Assembly: GCF_900142625.1 (NCBI RefSeq)
Contig: NZ_FRBN01000012.1
Span: 1-64,000, forward strand
Reading direction: 5' to 3'
Length of the DNA stretch: 64,000 bases
From: Roseovarius marisflavi
Lineage (GTDB): Bacteria > Pseudomonadota > Alphaproteobacteria > Rhodobacterales > Rhodobacteraceae
Part shown: in pieces, positions 1 to 7,966 of the stretch
How the letters are laid out: each line of letters opens with the position of its first letter
Position numbering within the stretch: position 1 is the stretch's first letter
The notes under the pieces: model-generated
What the model was told of the DNA's origin: nothing
What the model saw: the letters and a program-made list of their open reading frames with translations, nothing else
The model's database searches: none
Made by a program: the position numbers and the translations under genes

Positions 1-34
1 TGTCCGTGAAGAATATGCGGCGACGATACTTCAT
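1..34 (-). CDS. IS30-type transposase, N-terminal tip (cut by window edge)
   Basis: Only the first eleven codons are inside the window, reading leftwards from an ATG at 34 (MKYRRRIFFTD). A purine-rich GAGAGAGATGGAG stretch precedes the start. This opening resembles the N-terminus of IS30-family DDE transposases of Rhodobacterales, which begin with a YRRRI motif. The AT-richer sequence to the right, about 60-110, could be the end of the element, but no terminal repeat can be matched without the other end. The family call rests on eleven residues and my memory of the family. Confidence 0.4.
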   Translation of the reverse strand, partial: MKYRRRIFFTD

Positions 35-252
35 GATGATCACTCCATCTCTCTCAAAAGATTAAAGTGTTGCATCGACCCGTTGAAACCGCCGCCCATT
101 CTTGACCTTCGGATCGTCCTGACACAGCATGTCGAACACATGCAGTGTGGGCGGGTTCCGGACCTTCGCTGCGCTCAGCATCAAGGTCTGCTCAGCGGGA
201 CTTTTCAGACCTTCGCTGCGTGGCGAGCGAACGGCGGCTTTCCGGCATTTAG

Positions 253-1143
253 CTACTTCGTGCTCAGACACTCTGCCAACAGGTCAAACACCAGTCGAAT
301 TCTGAGGTTTGTCTTCAATTCCCGGTGCGCGACGAGCCAAGATTCTATCTCTATAGGTTCAAAATCCGGATAGGGGTTTTCGAGCTCGGAATAGGCCGTA
401 CCAATGTCGACCGGAAGAATGCCAATGCCCAGCCCTTTACGCATCAGTTCCAATGACATGGTCACGCTTGCCGTGGAAAAGTTGAAATTAGCCACCGTCA
501 AATTGAGACCGCGCGAGGCCATGAGCCCAAGCATACGTTCAGGATATTCAAAGCCGACAAAATGCATCTTGGAAAAATCCGAGGGATGCGAAGGGCGACC
601 GACCGCATCAAGGTAATCTGATGATGCAAAAAGATGGCCGGTCGTGTCCCGCACGCGTCTAGCGAAAAGGTTTTCGTCCTGAGGGCGGGCGTGCCGGATC
701 GCAATATCCGCTTCACGCCGTCGCAGGTCGCTCATTTCATTGGACGCTATGATTTCAATCTGAAGGTCTGGCGCTACCGCCTGAAGCTTTTTGAGAATGT
801 CCGGAAGAAAAAAGGTTGCCATTCCATTCGTACAGGCAATTGCCACATGCCCAGTCACCGCTTCGGATTGCCCTGTGGCCGCGATAGAAATGCGATTTGC
901 GGCCTCGCCCATAGTTCGGAAATGCTCCAGCAACTGTGTCCCGGCCTGGGTCAGCAACAGCGCACGTGAGGTTCTTTCGAACAATGTCACACCAAGCGTT
1001 TCTTCGAGACTTGCAACTTGTCGACTAAGTGTGGGCTGAGTGAGCCCAAGCGCGCGAGCGGCTGCTGAAAGCGATCCCTCTTCGGCGGTGGCAAGAAATG
1101 CCCGCGCCTGATTCCAGTCAAAAGCTGATCTTTTCCACTCCAT
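253..1143 (-). CDS. LysR-family transcriptional regulator
   Basis: A 296-residue protein of normal LysR length. An N-terminal winged HTH occupies roughly residues 9-66 (AFLATAEEGSLSAAARALG, then TQPTLSRQVASLEE). A LysR substrate-binding domain follows to the C-terminus. LysR proteins bind DNA as tetramers and respond to a small-molecule effector; the effector here is not predictable. It is transcribed divergently from the methyltransferase gene at 1245, with about 100 bases of AT-rich shared promoter region, so control of that methyltransferase/DUF2306 pair is the simplest inference. Family assignment is secure; the target is inferred. Confidence 0.9.
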   Translation of the reverse strand: MEWKRSAFDWNQARAFLATAEEGSLSAAARALGLTQPTLSRQVASLEETLGVTLFERTSRALLLTQAGTQLLEHFRTMGEAANRISIAATGQSEAVTGHVAIACTNGMATFFLPDILKKLQAVAPDLQIEIIASNEMSDLRRREADIAIRHARPQDENLFARRVRDTTGHLFASSDYLDAVGRPSHPSDFSKMHFVGFEYPERMLGLMASRGLNLTVANFNFSTASVTMSLELMRKGLGIGILPVDIGTAYSELENPYPDFEPIEIESWLVAHRELKTNLRIRLVFDLLAECLSTK

Positions 1144-1244
1144 GATTTGCGCATACCAGAACTTACAAAATATGCAATTTTATACTTAATCGGGGTGGGC
1201 TAGGAGGAGGCGAATACGAAACCTCCATCAAGGACTCTGGCCAA

Positions 1245-2057
1245 ATGCACAACTATTCGCAATCGATCGCCGCTTCGATCGATCCATCAAGCCAGCAAAC
1301 AATTCCTATGACCACCTACCAATTTGGCTCTTGGCGGATCGCGATCAGTCGGCAACTGAGGACCAAAGAGGACTTAACCAGCCAATACGATGCTGCTTCT
1401 CGCAGTTGGGGACGGACAGCACGGCGGTATGGGCTTGATGCAGCATACCGGCGTCTATTGGTTGCGTCCGGCGCGCAGGCCGCACTTGGATCGATCGGGT
1501 CAAAAGCAAGGGTGCTGGATTGTGGGATCGGAAGCGGAAGTCTGTCCATTGCACTGAACAGCATTCTGCCGGAGCGCCTCAATTATTGCGGCATTGATCT
1601 CTCTGGAGAGATGTTGACGATGGCTGACGCAGAGATGCGGCAGGCCGTTTTGGTGCCGGAACTGAGGCAGGCAGATATACTTTCGATACCCTATGCTGAC
1701 GCGTCATTTGATTTCGTCATGGCCGCCCACGTCCTTGAACACTTGCCGGAGCCGCAGCACGCATTGAGAGAGATGGTGCGCGTTCTCAAGCCGGGCGGAA
1801 TGCTCTTCGTGTGTCTAACGCGGCGATCCCATTTTGGTGCATTCATCCAAATGCGCTGGCGGACATGGGCAATCACGGAACGGCAAGGCGTCTCATGGCT
1901 GGAAGCGTGTCAGCTGAATGACATTAGCTTCCAGCCCATCCATCTGAGGTCCTGCGCGGGACAAGCCAGCACGGCATTCTGGGCGCGTCGACCCGGCGGA
2001 CTGGAGCACGAGACTGAAACCACTGCTGCAACAACACATCAGGAGGTTGGCTCATGA
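1245..2057 (+). CDS. class I SAM-dependent methyltransferase
   Basis: A 270-residue protein with a Rossmann-type methyltransferase fold. Motif I is VLDCGIGSGS near residues 90-99, followed by an acidic motif (GIDLSGEML) around 115, a motif IV-like FDFVMAAHVLEHL around 155-167 and a post-motif KPGGMLFV near 180. This matches the Methyltransf_11/25 type. The substrate is not evident. The start at 1245 has AAGGA about ten bases upstream; an internal ATG at 1308 is an alternative that would remove a poorly conserved leader. Its stop overlaps the start of the following DUF2306 gene, indicating translational coupling. It lies opposite a LysR regulator. Confidence 0.8.
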   Translation: MHNYSQSIAASIDPSSQQTIPMTTYQFGSWRIAISRQLRTKEDLTSQYDAASRSWGRTARRYGLDAAYRRLLVASGAQAALGSIGSKARVLDCGIGSGSLSIALNSILPERLNYCGIDLSGEMLTMADAEMRQAVLVPELRQADILSIPYADASFDFVMAAHVLEHLPEPQHALREMVRVLKPGGMLFVCLTRRSHFGAFIQMRWRTWAITERQGVSWLEACQLNDISFQPIHLRSCAGQASTAFWARRPGGLEHETETTAATTHQEVGS

Positions 2058-2743
2058 AGGTTCTGAGCAAATCAGAATGGGCGATCCTGACCTTTATCCT
2101 TGTGTACTCGTTCATCCCGACCTTTGGAGGCTTGTTCCGCGTGCTCGAATTCGCAGGCGGACCCGCGATCGCACCCGATAACCCGCGGGCGTCAGCAACA
2201 CCCTTCCCCATCGTCCTGCACATTCTGAGCAGTTTCTTGTTTTGTCTTCTCGGCGCTATTCAGTTCCTGCCAAGCATCAGGCGGCAGCATCCTGCAGCAC
2301 ACCGCGCGTTTGGTCGGATTGTTGCAGTGGCAGGGTGTCTTTCCGCGGGAAGTGGATTGTGGATGACTCATTTCTATAGCTTTCCGATCAGCCTCCAGGG
2401 GAACTTGCTGTATTGGGCGCGGATTATCCTTGGCTTCGCGATGATCGGCTGCATCGTTAGTTCAATTGCTGCGATCAGGTCACGAAACATCTTTCAACAC
2501 AGCGCCAATATATTGCGTGCCTATGCGATCGGTCAGGGCGCGTCGACACAGACGTTCATCGGCATTGGGTGGATGATCCTTTCTGGAACAGAAGCGACGG
2601 GACCGCTACGCGACGCTATGATGGTGTCTGCTTGGGCACTCAACCTTTTGATCGCCGAGGTTTTGGTGAGGGTGCTCTTGGCACCGAAACGGACTTCGTC
2701 GCTGAAGAGTCTGAGCAATAAACCTTCAAGAGTAGGACAATGA
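2054..2743 (+). CDS. DUF2306-type integral membrane protein
   Basis: A 229-residue hydrophobic protein with about six predicted membrane segments. The central region runs from a histidine-containing helix (HILSSFLFCLLGAIQF) to a short loop with HPAAHRAFGRI, as in DUF2306 membrane proteins, whose conserved histidines suggest but do not prove cofactor or metal binding. It overlaps the upstream methyltransferase by four bases (ATGA), so both are probably made from one transcript. No biochemical function is known to me. The C-terminal tail is basic and probably cytoplasmic. Confidence 0.7.
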   Translation: MKVLSKSEWAILTFILVYSFIPTFGGLFRVLEFAGGPAIAPDNPRASATPFPIVLHILSSFLFCLLGAIQFLPSIRRQHPAAHRAFGRIVAVAGCLSAGSGLWMTHFYSFPISLQGNLLYWARIILGFAMIGCIVSSIAAIRSRNIFQHSANILRAYAIGQGASTQTFIGIGWMILSGTEATGPLRDAMMVSAWALNLLIAEVLVRVLLAPKRTSSLKSLSNKPSRVGQ

Positions 2744-2744
2744 G

Positions 2745-2932
2745 ATGATTGGTTATGTAACGATTGGGACGAAGGATTTCGATAATACGGTGAAATTCTA
2801 TGACGCCCTGTTGGTAACGATGGGGATTCACAGGCTCTGGCAGCCCGGACACATGGCGGCGTTGCCATCATCGCATTAGGTTTCGCGGTAACTGACGGTC
2901 GGTTTTTTCCCACCTATTTCGTCGCAAATCAC
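2745..2932 (+). pseudogene. VOC/glyoxalase-family remnant
   Basis: Starting one base after the DUF2306 stop, the frame opens with MIGYVTIGTKDFDNTVKFYDALL, the first beta-alpha unit of vicinal-oxygen-chelate (glyoxalase/bleomycin-resistance) proteins. It ends after 44 codons. A different frame just downstream (about 2854-2900) encodes GGVAIIAL, resembling the usual second strand of the fold. The usual family length is about 120-130 residues, so this reads as a gene with an internal deletion plus frameshift. It was probably the third gene of the methyltransferase/DUF2306 unit. Confidence 0.55.
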
Positions 2933-3165
2933 AGAAGGTAGAATATTGGCAGCACAGGCGAGCAGTTCCGCTTAGCGGCCCTTCACCACCTGGCAGCGCG
3001 ATTGCAGTTTGGGCTCTTACGTGCCGTTAGCTGCGCTCTGCACCAAGGTCCGGTAAGGGCCGGAAGCCGTAAAGGCGTTGCGAATCTCATGGAGCATAAT
3101 TGCCACAGTCCATTTTCGCTTTTGTTTGCTTCCACATTGCTTCCACGGCCATCATGCAAACGCAA

Positions 3166-3187
3166 AAGGCCGCCTTGCGGCGGCCTT
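3166..3187. terminator. rho-independent terminator-like hairpin
   Basis: A 9-bp stem AAGGCCGCC/GGCGGCCTT with a TTGC loop. On the plus strand a T-rich run (TGTTTTTGTTTT) follows about ten bases later; on the minus strand the stem runs out into TTTGCGTTTGC. It lies just left of the tRNA-like fragment at 3215-3226, where the terminator of a leftward tRNA gene would sit. Confidence 0.5.
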
Positions 3188-3214
3188 CAAGCGACTGTTT
3201 TTGTTTTGTAATAT

Positions 3215-3226
3215 TGGTTGCGGGAG
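3215..3226 (-). repeat. tRNA 3'-end-like fragment, possible attachment-site remnant
   Basis: Read on the minus strand the bases are CTCCCGCAACCA. This matches what I recall of the acceptor end of alphaproteobacterial initiator tRNA-Met, including discriminator A and CCA. No tRNA body follows to the right; island-type sequence begins instead. Integrases that use tRNA 3' ends leave such a duplicate at one end of the element. Twelve bases is short, so chance is possible. Confidence 0.35.
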
Positions 3227-3462
3227 GGGGAAATGGACAAGCGCGTACCAAAAATATGATAGCAGTATCAGTCTGAACTCTGGCGATCGGACGGCCAAAT
3301 CATTGTTAACAATGAGGCCCCATCATTACGAATTTTGCCGTCCATGTGTTGGACGTGACCGGTCCAAGCTGCCTAAAGCCGTACAACACATTATGATTGC
3401 TAGACTAATTCTTGTCTCGATCTTGGACGGTGTCGGACGACGCAGGAGAACGTTTGACGTAC

Positions 3463-3490
3463 ATCCCCTACTAATCCCCTACTAGTAGGG
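3463..3490. repeat. tandem 11-mer plus inverted copy
   Basis: ATCCCCTACTA occurs twice head to tail (3463-3473 and 3474-3484). The second copy continues into GTAGGG, giving a perfect 14-bp palindrome CCCTACTAGTAGGG at 3477-3490. Such arrangements serve as recombinase or repressor binding sites; which, if either, applies here is unknown. No integrase gene is present nearby. Confidence 0.6.
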
Positions 3491-3825
3491 ACCGCCGCGT
3501 CTAAGCATTGCCGCCTCTTCCGGGTGTTGAAAACCGGAGTCGGCTGGTCGGCACAATAGATTAGCTGTGGCTTGCCACGTTGGTTGGGGCCAGGGCCAGC
3601 AAACCCTGCAAACCGGTCAAACCCGGGCACACCCCACCCCAAGCACGGGCCGTGCTGTTGGGAGGCGTTAGGCCGCTCCCGGTCCACCCTCTCCCCCGAG
3701 CTGTCTTGCCCCCATGGGAGACGAAATCGGGGATTTGCCGCAAGGGCAGGCCGAAAAAGATTCATTGCCCAAGGCTAGAAAGACCATCCATAGTCTAAGC
3801 AACTCGCTCTACATGGTATTAGCTA

Positions 3826-5556
3826 TTGTTTTCGCTTCCGAATTGGCTCCGTCCAAAGCCACAGAACATTGACCAGCCTAAGGCCACTCAATTGGCCGAG
3901 ACCGACCTCGCGGCCGCGCCCAAGGTCGGGACCAATATCGACCGACCTGTCATTGACCTCTACCGGCCGCACATCACGTCTGGCGACTGCCTGCTCGTGA
4001 CTGGCTATCAAGACTTCCTTTCTTCGCTCGCCGTCCTGATGAAAGAGGTCAAGGAGCTAAAAGACCCTGACAAAGACCCAGACATCCGCATTCGGATATC
4101 ATTCGGTATCGATATGGGGAACTCTCGACGGTTGGCAAAGCCAAGACCTGTGACTGAACAAATGAAGCTCTATTGGCTGGAAAATTCCGGCCTGCAGGTC
4201 GAGGATGACGATGACCTGCTCGCTGTGCTTGCAAAGCGCGCGATCCAAACTCGCAAGATTGAGCTTCGCGTCTTTGACCCTGTGCTGGCCCAGTCCCGCC
4301 TGGGGATTAACGGGGATCGTCGGATGCATTCCAAGATTGTGAGTTCACCAATAGGCGCGGTGGCGGGCTCGGCGAACTTCTCTCGCTCAGGGCTCTACAG
4401 CAATATTGAGTATGCAGATGGGCTCGACGCTGGATCGCATGAGCTTCAGCTTGAGCGCACCAGGGCGGCTGAGCAGATTTGGGACGTTTCGACCGACTGG
4501 ACTGCTGAAGCGCTCGAGATCCTCGACAAGCTGATAAAGCCCGCCACCGCTGAAGACGCCATGGCGCGCATGATCGCGGAGTAGAAGGGCTTTGAGCCCT
4601 GGCTGACCGGCGGTCGCCAAGAGATCACCGGTCACACTCTCTATGAATACCAACAGGAGCTGACTTACGAGGCCTGCTCTATCACGTACGATAACGGTAT
4701 CGCCTTCGTAGAAGCGCCTACAGGCTCGGGTAAAACCGAAATCGGGTGCCATCTCGCCGAGGCCTTATCGGAAACCTTTTCTCGGGTCATTCCGCGCTCT
4801 CCTGTGCACGGAGTCGCCAGGAAGAACGCGGCTGTCATCGCGCCGCCAAAGGTCATCCCGAGCTGGGAAAAGCACTCCACGAACTCTTTGGAGGCCATAC
4901 CAAACACCAGTCTTTCAAAGAAGCGCCTGCGAGGAGCTGGCGACGACAACGAGACCGGTCTGAGACTCGATCAGTTCGGCATACTCATCATCGACGAAAG
5001 CCATACGGTTACGCCCGGCTTTGAACAGGCATCCCAGATGGCTGCAGCGGTCGAGCTCGCACCACCAAGCTGGAATGTCTGCTTGTCTGCCACGCTGCTG
5101 GGCAATCGTGACGTCGACTGGCTTACCCATATGCAGGAAAAGCGCGCCTCTATCTTCATGACCCCAGACTACATCCAGGCCATGGGTGAGTTGTTCGACC
5201 GCGAAATGCAAAGTTCGCCTGATATTTTCGATCAGAAGGCACCACTTGCTGTCCTATCCGAACCGGAAACCGCTCTTTCACGACAGGCTCGCACGGAACT
5301 CTCTGAACTGATTTCGCCTTTTTTGGCGCGCCGCCAGCGCCGATGCATTGGTGAGGACGAGGATCGCTCCAAGCATGGCTACCCCAAGCTTGCCAATCAC
5401 GGGCGACCAAAAACGCTGAAGCTCACGAAACCTCAGAGGGCACGCCTCGACGAAATCGTGTCACTCTGCAATGACCTCGCGCCCGGCGGGCGGGTTATGT
5501 CCCGCATAGCTGACCTAGTGAACATCGCAGCGACTGTCGGCTCCTTGCGGCCTTGA
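3826..5556 (+). pseudogene. phospholipase-D-like/SNF2-type helicase fusion, interrupted and truncated
   Basis: One reading frame runs from a TTG at 3826 to a stop at 5556, broken only by an in-frame TAG at 4582-4584. The first part (252 residues) is a PLD-like domain: HSK followed by GSANFS, but the Asp of a full HxKxxxxD motif is absent. The second part carries superfamily-2 ATPase motifs: EAPTGSGKTE (Walker A, near 4720), IIDESH (motif II), CLSATLL (motif III) and an SNF2-like ISPFLARRQRR. The C-terminal helicase lobe (motifs IV-VI) is missing. Intact relatives would be nucleic-acid-processing proteins of mobile-island or defence loci; that role is inference. The start is weak, with no clear RBS. 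Confidence 0.65.
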
Positions 5557-5612
5557 GTGAGGTCTGGACAGACGTGCGTGGTGGGTGCGGGCCGTCAGCA
5601 GGCTTCATCCTG

Positions 5613-6032
5613 TTAGTCTAATTTGCAATCGGTCACGGGAAATTTGTAACCAATGGCGGGAAATACCTCAGCCATTGCGTAACCATCCTCGTGTTCCTTG
5701 AAGATGGCAGAGAGCTGCCTTGTAGTGATCGTCGTCGGAGCGCCATCGCGTTGCCAGATGATGGAATAAAGTTTTGCAAAAACAGATGCGCTGCCCTCCC
5801 CGGTCACAGACAGGTCAGCTGACATGCATTCGCTTATGAGGCCGCTCCTGGTGCATTTCAGGATTTCCGGTTCGCGATGCGGCCAGTCGGACACAAAGAC
5901 CAGACGTTCGGCTTGTATGGTGATACTGCCCCCACCGTTGACCTCATCGTAGGGAACCAGACACTTCCAAGTTTCAGAAAACGCAGGGCTAGCGAGCAGG
6001 GCGAGAAATGCCAGGGGCGTTATCCATTTCAC
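5613..6032 (-). CDS. small exported protein of unknown function
   Basis: Encodes 139 residues from a GTG at 6032, chosen because AAGGAG lies seven bases upstream and the protein then opens with a clean signal peptide (VKWITPLAFLALLASPAFS, then ETW). An upstream in-frame start would bury this signal peptide. The mature part has cysteines near both ends (WKCLVP, VTDCKLD) and in the middle, suggesting a disulfide-stabilised periplasmic domain. I do not recognise a named family. It lies between two broken island genes on the opposite strand, yet is intact with a good RBS. Confidence 0.6.
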   Translation of the reverse strand: MKWITPLAFLALLASPAFSETWKCLVPYDEVNGGGSITIQAERLVFVSDWPHREPEILKCTRSGLISECMSADLSVTGEGSASVFAKLYSIIWQRDGAPTTITTRQLSAIFKEHEDGYAMAEVFPAIGYKFPVTDCKLD

Positions 6033-6287
6033 GATTGGTCTCCTTGTTCGGGCGAGAGCAGATACGTGGCCCACCCCTGATGATACGGCAAAAACCTTCA
6101 TATCGAAGCAGGTTTATCTCACTTGGGATAATACGTGCTGAAATGGCAGCTTCACAACTCCAGGGACACGCTCGCGGTGCAGAGCCAACCACGCTTGGCC
6201 AGACACAAGTCGCAAAATGGGGTCCAGGGCGCGCGCTAGCGTTGTGAGCTGTCCTCGTGTGGAATGCTCTACATGTTGCAGGGCGTC

Positions 6288-6950
6288 GCGGAAACCCGCC
6301 TGAAGGCGCTTACGTCGAAACAGAAGTGTTCGAGAAAACCGCTGACATGATCGAGAAGAAGCTCGGGCTGGAAAACCAACCGCGCGCTATCGTCTTTCAC
6401 GAAAAAGATGGCAGACGCCATGCGCATGTCGTCTGGTCACGCATCGATACTGAAAAGATGCGCGCAATCAATTTGCCTCACTACAAGACGAAGTTGCGCG
6501 ATGTGTCGCGAGAACTTTATTTGGAACATGATTGGGATATGCCGCGCGGGTTGCAAGATCGGCGCTTGCGCGATCCACTGAACTTCAGCCGCGAAGAATG
6601 GCAGCAAGCAAAACGTGCTGGCATCGACCCTCGCGAGATCAAGGCAGCGTTTCAGGACGCATGGAAGCACTCTGACAATCGCACCTCGTTTAAGCACGCC
6701 CTCAAAGAACGGGGCTTCTGGCTGGCCAAGGGTGATCGGCGCGATTTCGTCGCTATCGATTATCGCGGGGAGGTCTATTCACTGTCGCGCTACGCGGGGG
6801 TGAAGACGAAAGAGCTGGCAGCGCGTCTCGGAGATCACGAAAAGCTTCTGTCCGTGGTTCAGGTCAAAGAAGCAATAGCGCAAAGCATGACGCGCAAGGT
6901 CGAAGAGTTCATCAAAGAGACTGAAGCCAGCACGAAGCAACGGCTCGCCG
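6288..6950 (+). pseudogene. MobA/VirD2-type relaxase, central fragment (inverted relative to its N-terminus)
   Basis: The plus-strand frame opening at 6257 becomes relaxase-like at NPPEGAYVETEVF (about 6293). It carries the family's HAHVVWSR histidine motif, INLPHYKTKLRDVSRELY and a DPLNFSREEWQQAKR region, up to about 6950. The protein start is missing. The matching N-terminal part lies on the minus strand at 7137-7331, ending at the equivalent of the residue where this piece begins. Beyond 6950 the sequence switches to an HsdM scrap. Relaxases nick the transfer origin of mobilisable elements; this one cannot function as it stands. Confidence 0.75.
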
Positions 6951-6951
6951 G

Positions 6952-7134
6952 ATCTTCCCTGAAGGGGCCGACGACAAGGGCGAGCCTTACGACAACCTCC
7001 GCTGGTCCCGCTTCAAGAACTTTGAGGCGCGCGAGATGATGCGGATCGTAGACGAGCATGTCTTCCCCTTTCTGCGCCAGATGGGTGAGGAAGGCTCTTC
7101 TTACGGCACGCACATGAAGGACGCGCGGCTCGGC
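6952..7134 (+). pseudogene. type I restriction-modification M subunit (HsdM) fragment
   Basis: In the frame starting at 6952 the plus strand reads IFPEGADDKGEPYDNLRW, SRFKNFEAREMMRIVDEHVF and GSSYGTHMKDARLG. This segment resembles HsdM just before its N6-adenine methylase core. It has no start or stop of its own and is bounded by relaxase sequence on both sides. Only about 61 codons remain of a gene usually above 500 codons. HsdM normally methylates DNA in complex with HsdS; no hsdS or hsdR is seen here. Confidence 0.6.
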
Positions 7135-7331
7135 TTGAGGCTCATAGAGAACAGATAGTTCTTGCAGCGTGTGCCTCTGGCGATGGCATCGGCTTCATGG
7201 AAAGCGTCCAGCAGATCGTCGCTGACAAAGCCCGAAACTTCGTGGAGCTCGACATGTTCATTGTCACGCGTTGCCAACAAGTATCGCGCAAGCTGTCCGC
7301 CATCTCCCCGTTCTTTGGCTTTCAAGATCAT
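7101..7331 (-). pseudogene. relaxase N-terminal fragment
   Basis: The start at 7331 overlaps the mobC stop by four bases, the normal mobC-relaxase arrangement. The first 65 residues (MILKAKERGDGGQLARYLL ... TRCKNYLFSMSL) match the N-terminus of MobA/VirD2-type relaxases. After SMSL, where NPP would follow, the frame enters foreign sequence (KPSRASF) and stops at 7101. The continuation lies on the opposite strand at about 6290-6950. An inversion or complex recombination near 7135 is required. Confidence 0.75.
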
Positions 7332-7750
7332 GGCGATGCTCCTGGCGATTTACCAAGCGCGCGCAGCAAGTCAGCCCGCAGCGCTTTGACCTCTTCACAT
7401 GCCGCAACGATATCAGCCTCAGTTTCTGGCGTGACAGGCAATGAGCCCTTATTCACGGCTTTCGCCAGTTGGTTGAGGTTGTTTGACAAGCGTGAGCCGC
7501 CGAGAGCACCAAGTAATCGTCCTAACGCTTCCCCATCTTTTACGGGACTCTTGCCAGATTTCCTTCGCGGTGCCACATCATGACCAAACAGACAATCACG
7601 AATATGAGCCGATAGAGCGCTTCTCCCGCGCTCTGCATCAAGCCGTGCACGTTCCTCGAAGGTAAAGCGAATAGAGAACGGCGGCGGATACTTAGGCTTT
7701 TCAGCCTTTTGAGCCGCTATATCATTGAAATTATGATCTAAAGTGCTCAT
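7328..7750 (-). CDS. MobC-like relaxosome protein
   Basis: About 140 residues. ATG at 7750 is preferred because GAGG lies seven bases upstream; a GTG two codons earlier is possible. The central part (FSIRFTFEERARLDAERG ... LSAHIRDCLFG) is the ribbon-helix-helix-like N-terminal region of MobC accessory proteins. The C-terminal part contains the family pattern RLLGALGGSRLSNNLNQLA. MobC helps the relaxase melt or recognise the transfer origin. The gene itself looks intact, but its partner is broken, so any mobilisation function is probably lost. Confidence 0.8.
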   Translation of the reverse strand: MSTLDHNFNDIAAQKAEKPKYPPPFSIRFTFEERARLDAERGRSALSAHIRDCLFGHDVAPRRKSGKSPVKDGEALGRLLGALGGSRLSNNLNQLAKAVNKGSLPVTPETEADIVAACEEVKALRADLLRALGKSPGASP

Positions 7751-7889
7751 CGTCACACCTCAGACTCTTCGAGTCTAACTGTGCGAGCTGGCGTTCCCAT
7801 TCCTCAAGGGAATTGAACAGTTTTATCAATTCCTCGGCCTTTAGGGAATGGAACTGGGAGTTCGAACTTTTGCCCTCCGGGCGCACCAT
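7731..7889 (-). CDS. possible small protein overlapping the mobC start
   Basis: About 52 residues from an ATG at 7889, ending 20 bases inside mobC. The C-terminal half is helical and charged (LKAEELIKLFNSLEEWERQLAQ). The overlap with mobC would fit translational coupling, but I see no strong RBS and recognise no family. It could equally be chance coding. Confidence 0.25.
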   Translation of the reverse strand: MVRPEGKSSNSQFHSLKAEELIKLFNSLEEWERQLAQLDSKSLRCDDEHFRS

Positions 7890-7966
7890 TTTCCCCCGCT
7901 TCAAACCGTATGGATGATCTCGAATTTTTCGCGGGGCTCTGGTTCCCATTTGACACGCAGGTGCCC

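Larger units (their letters stand above)
2933..3825. other. intergenic stretch with hairpin, tRNA-like 3' end and tandem/palindromic repeat
   Basis: No convincing gene is visible in this roughly 900-base stretch. It holds a terminator-like hairpin (3166-3187), a 12-base match to the 3' end of an initiator-type tRNA on the minus strand (3215-3226), and a tandem 11-mer followed by an inverted copy (3463-3490). Composition is poorer in GC than the core genes. It looks like the edge of a degraded integrated element. Confidence 0.5.
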
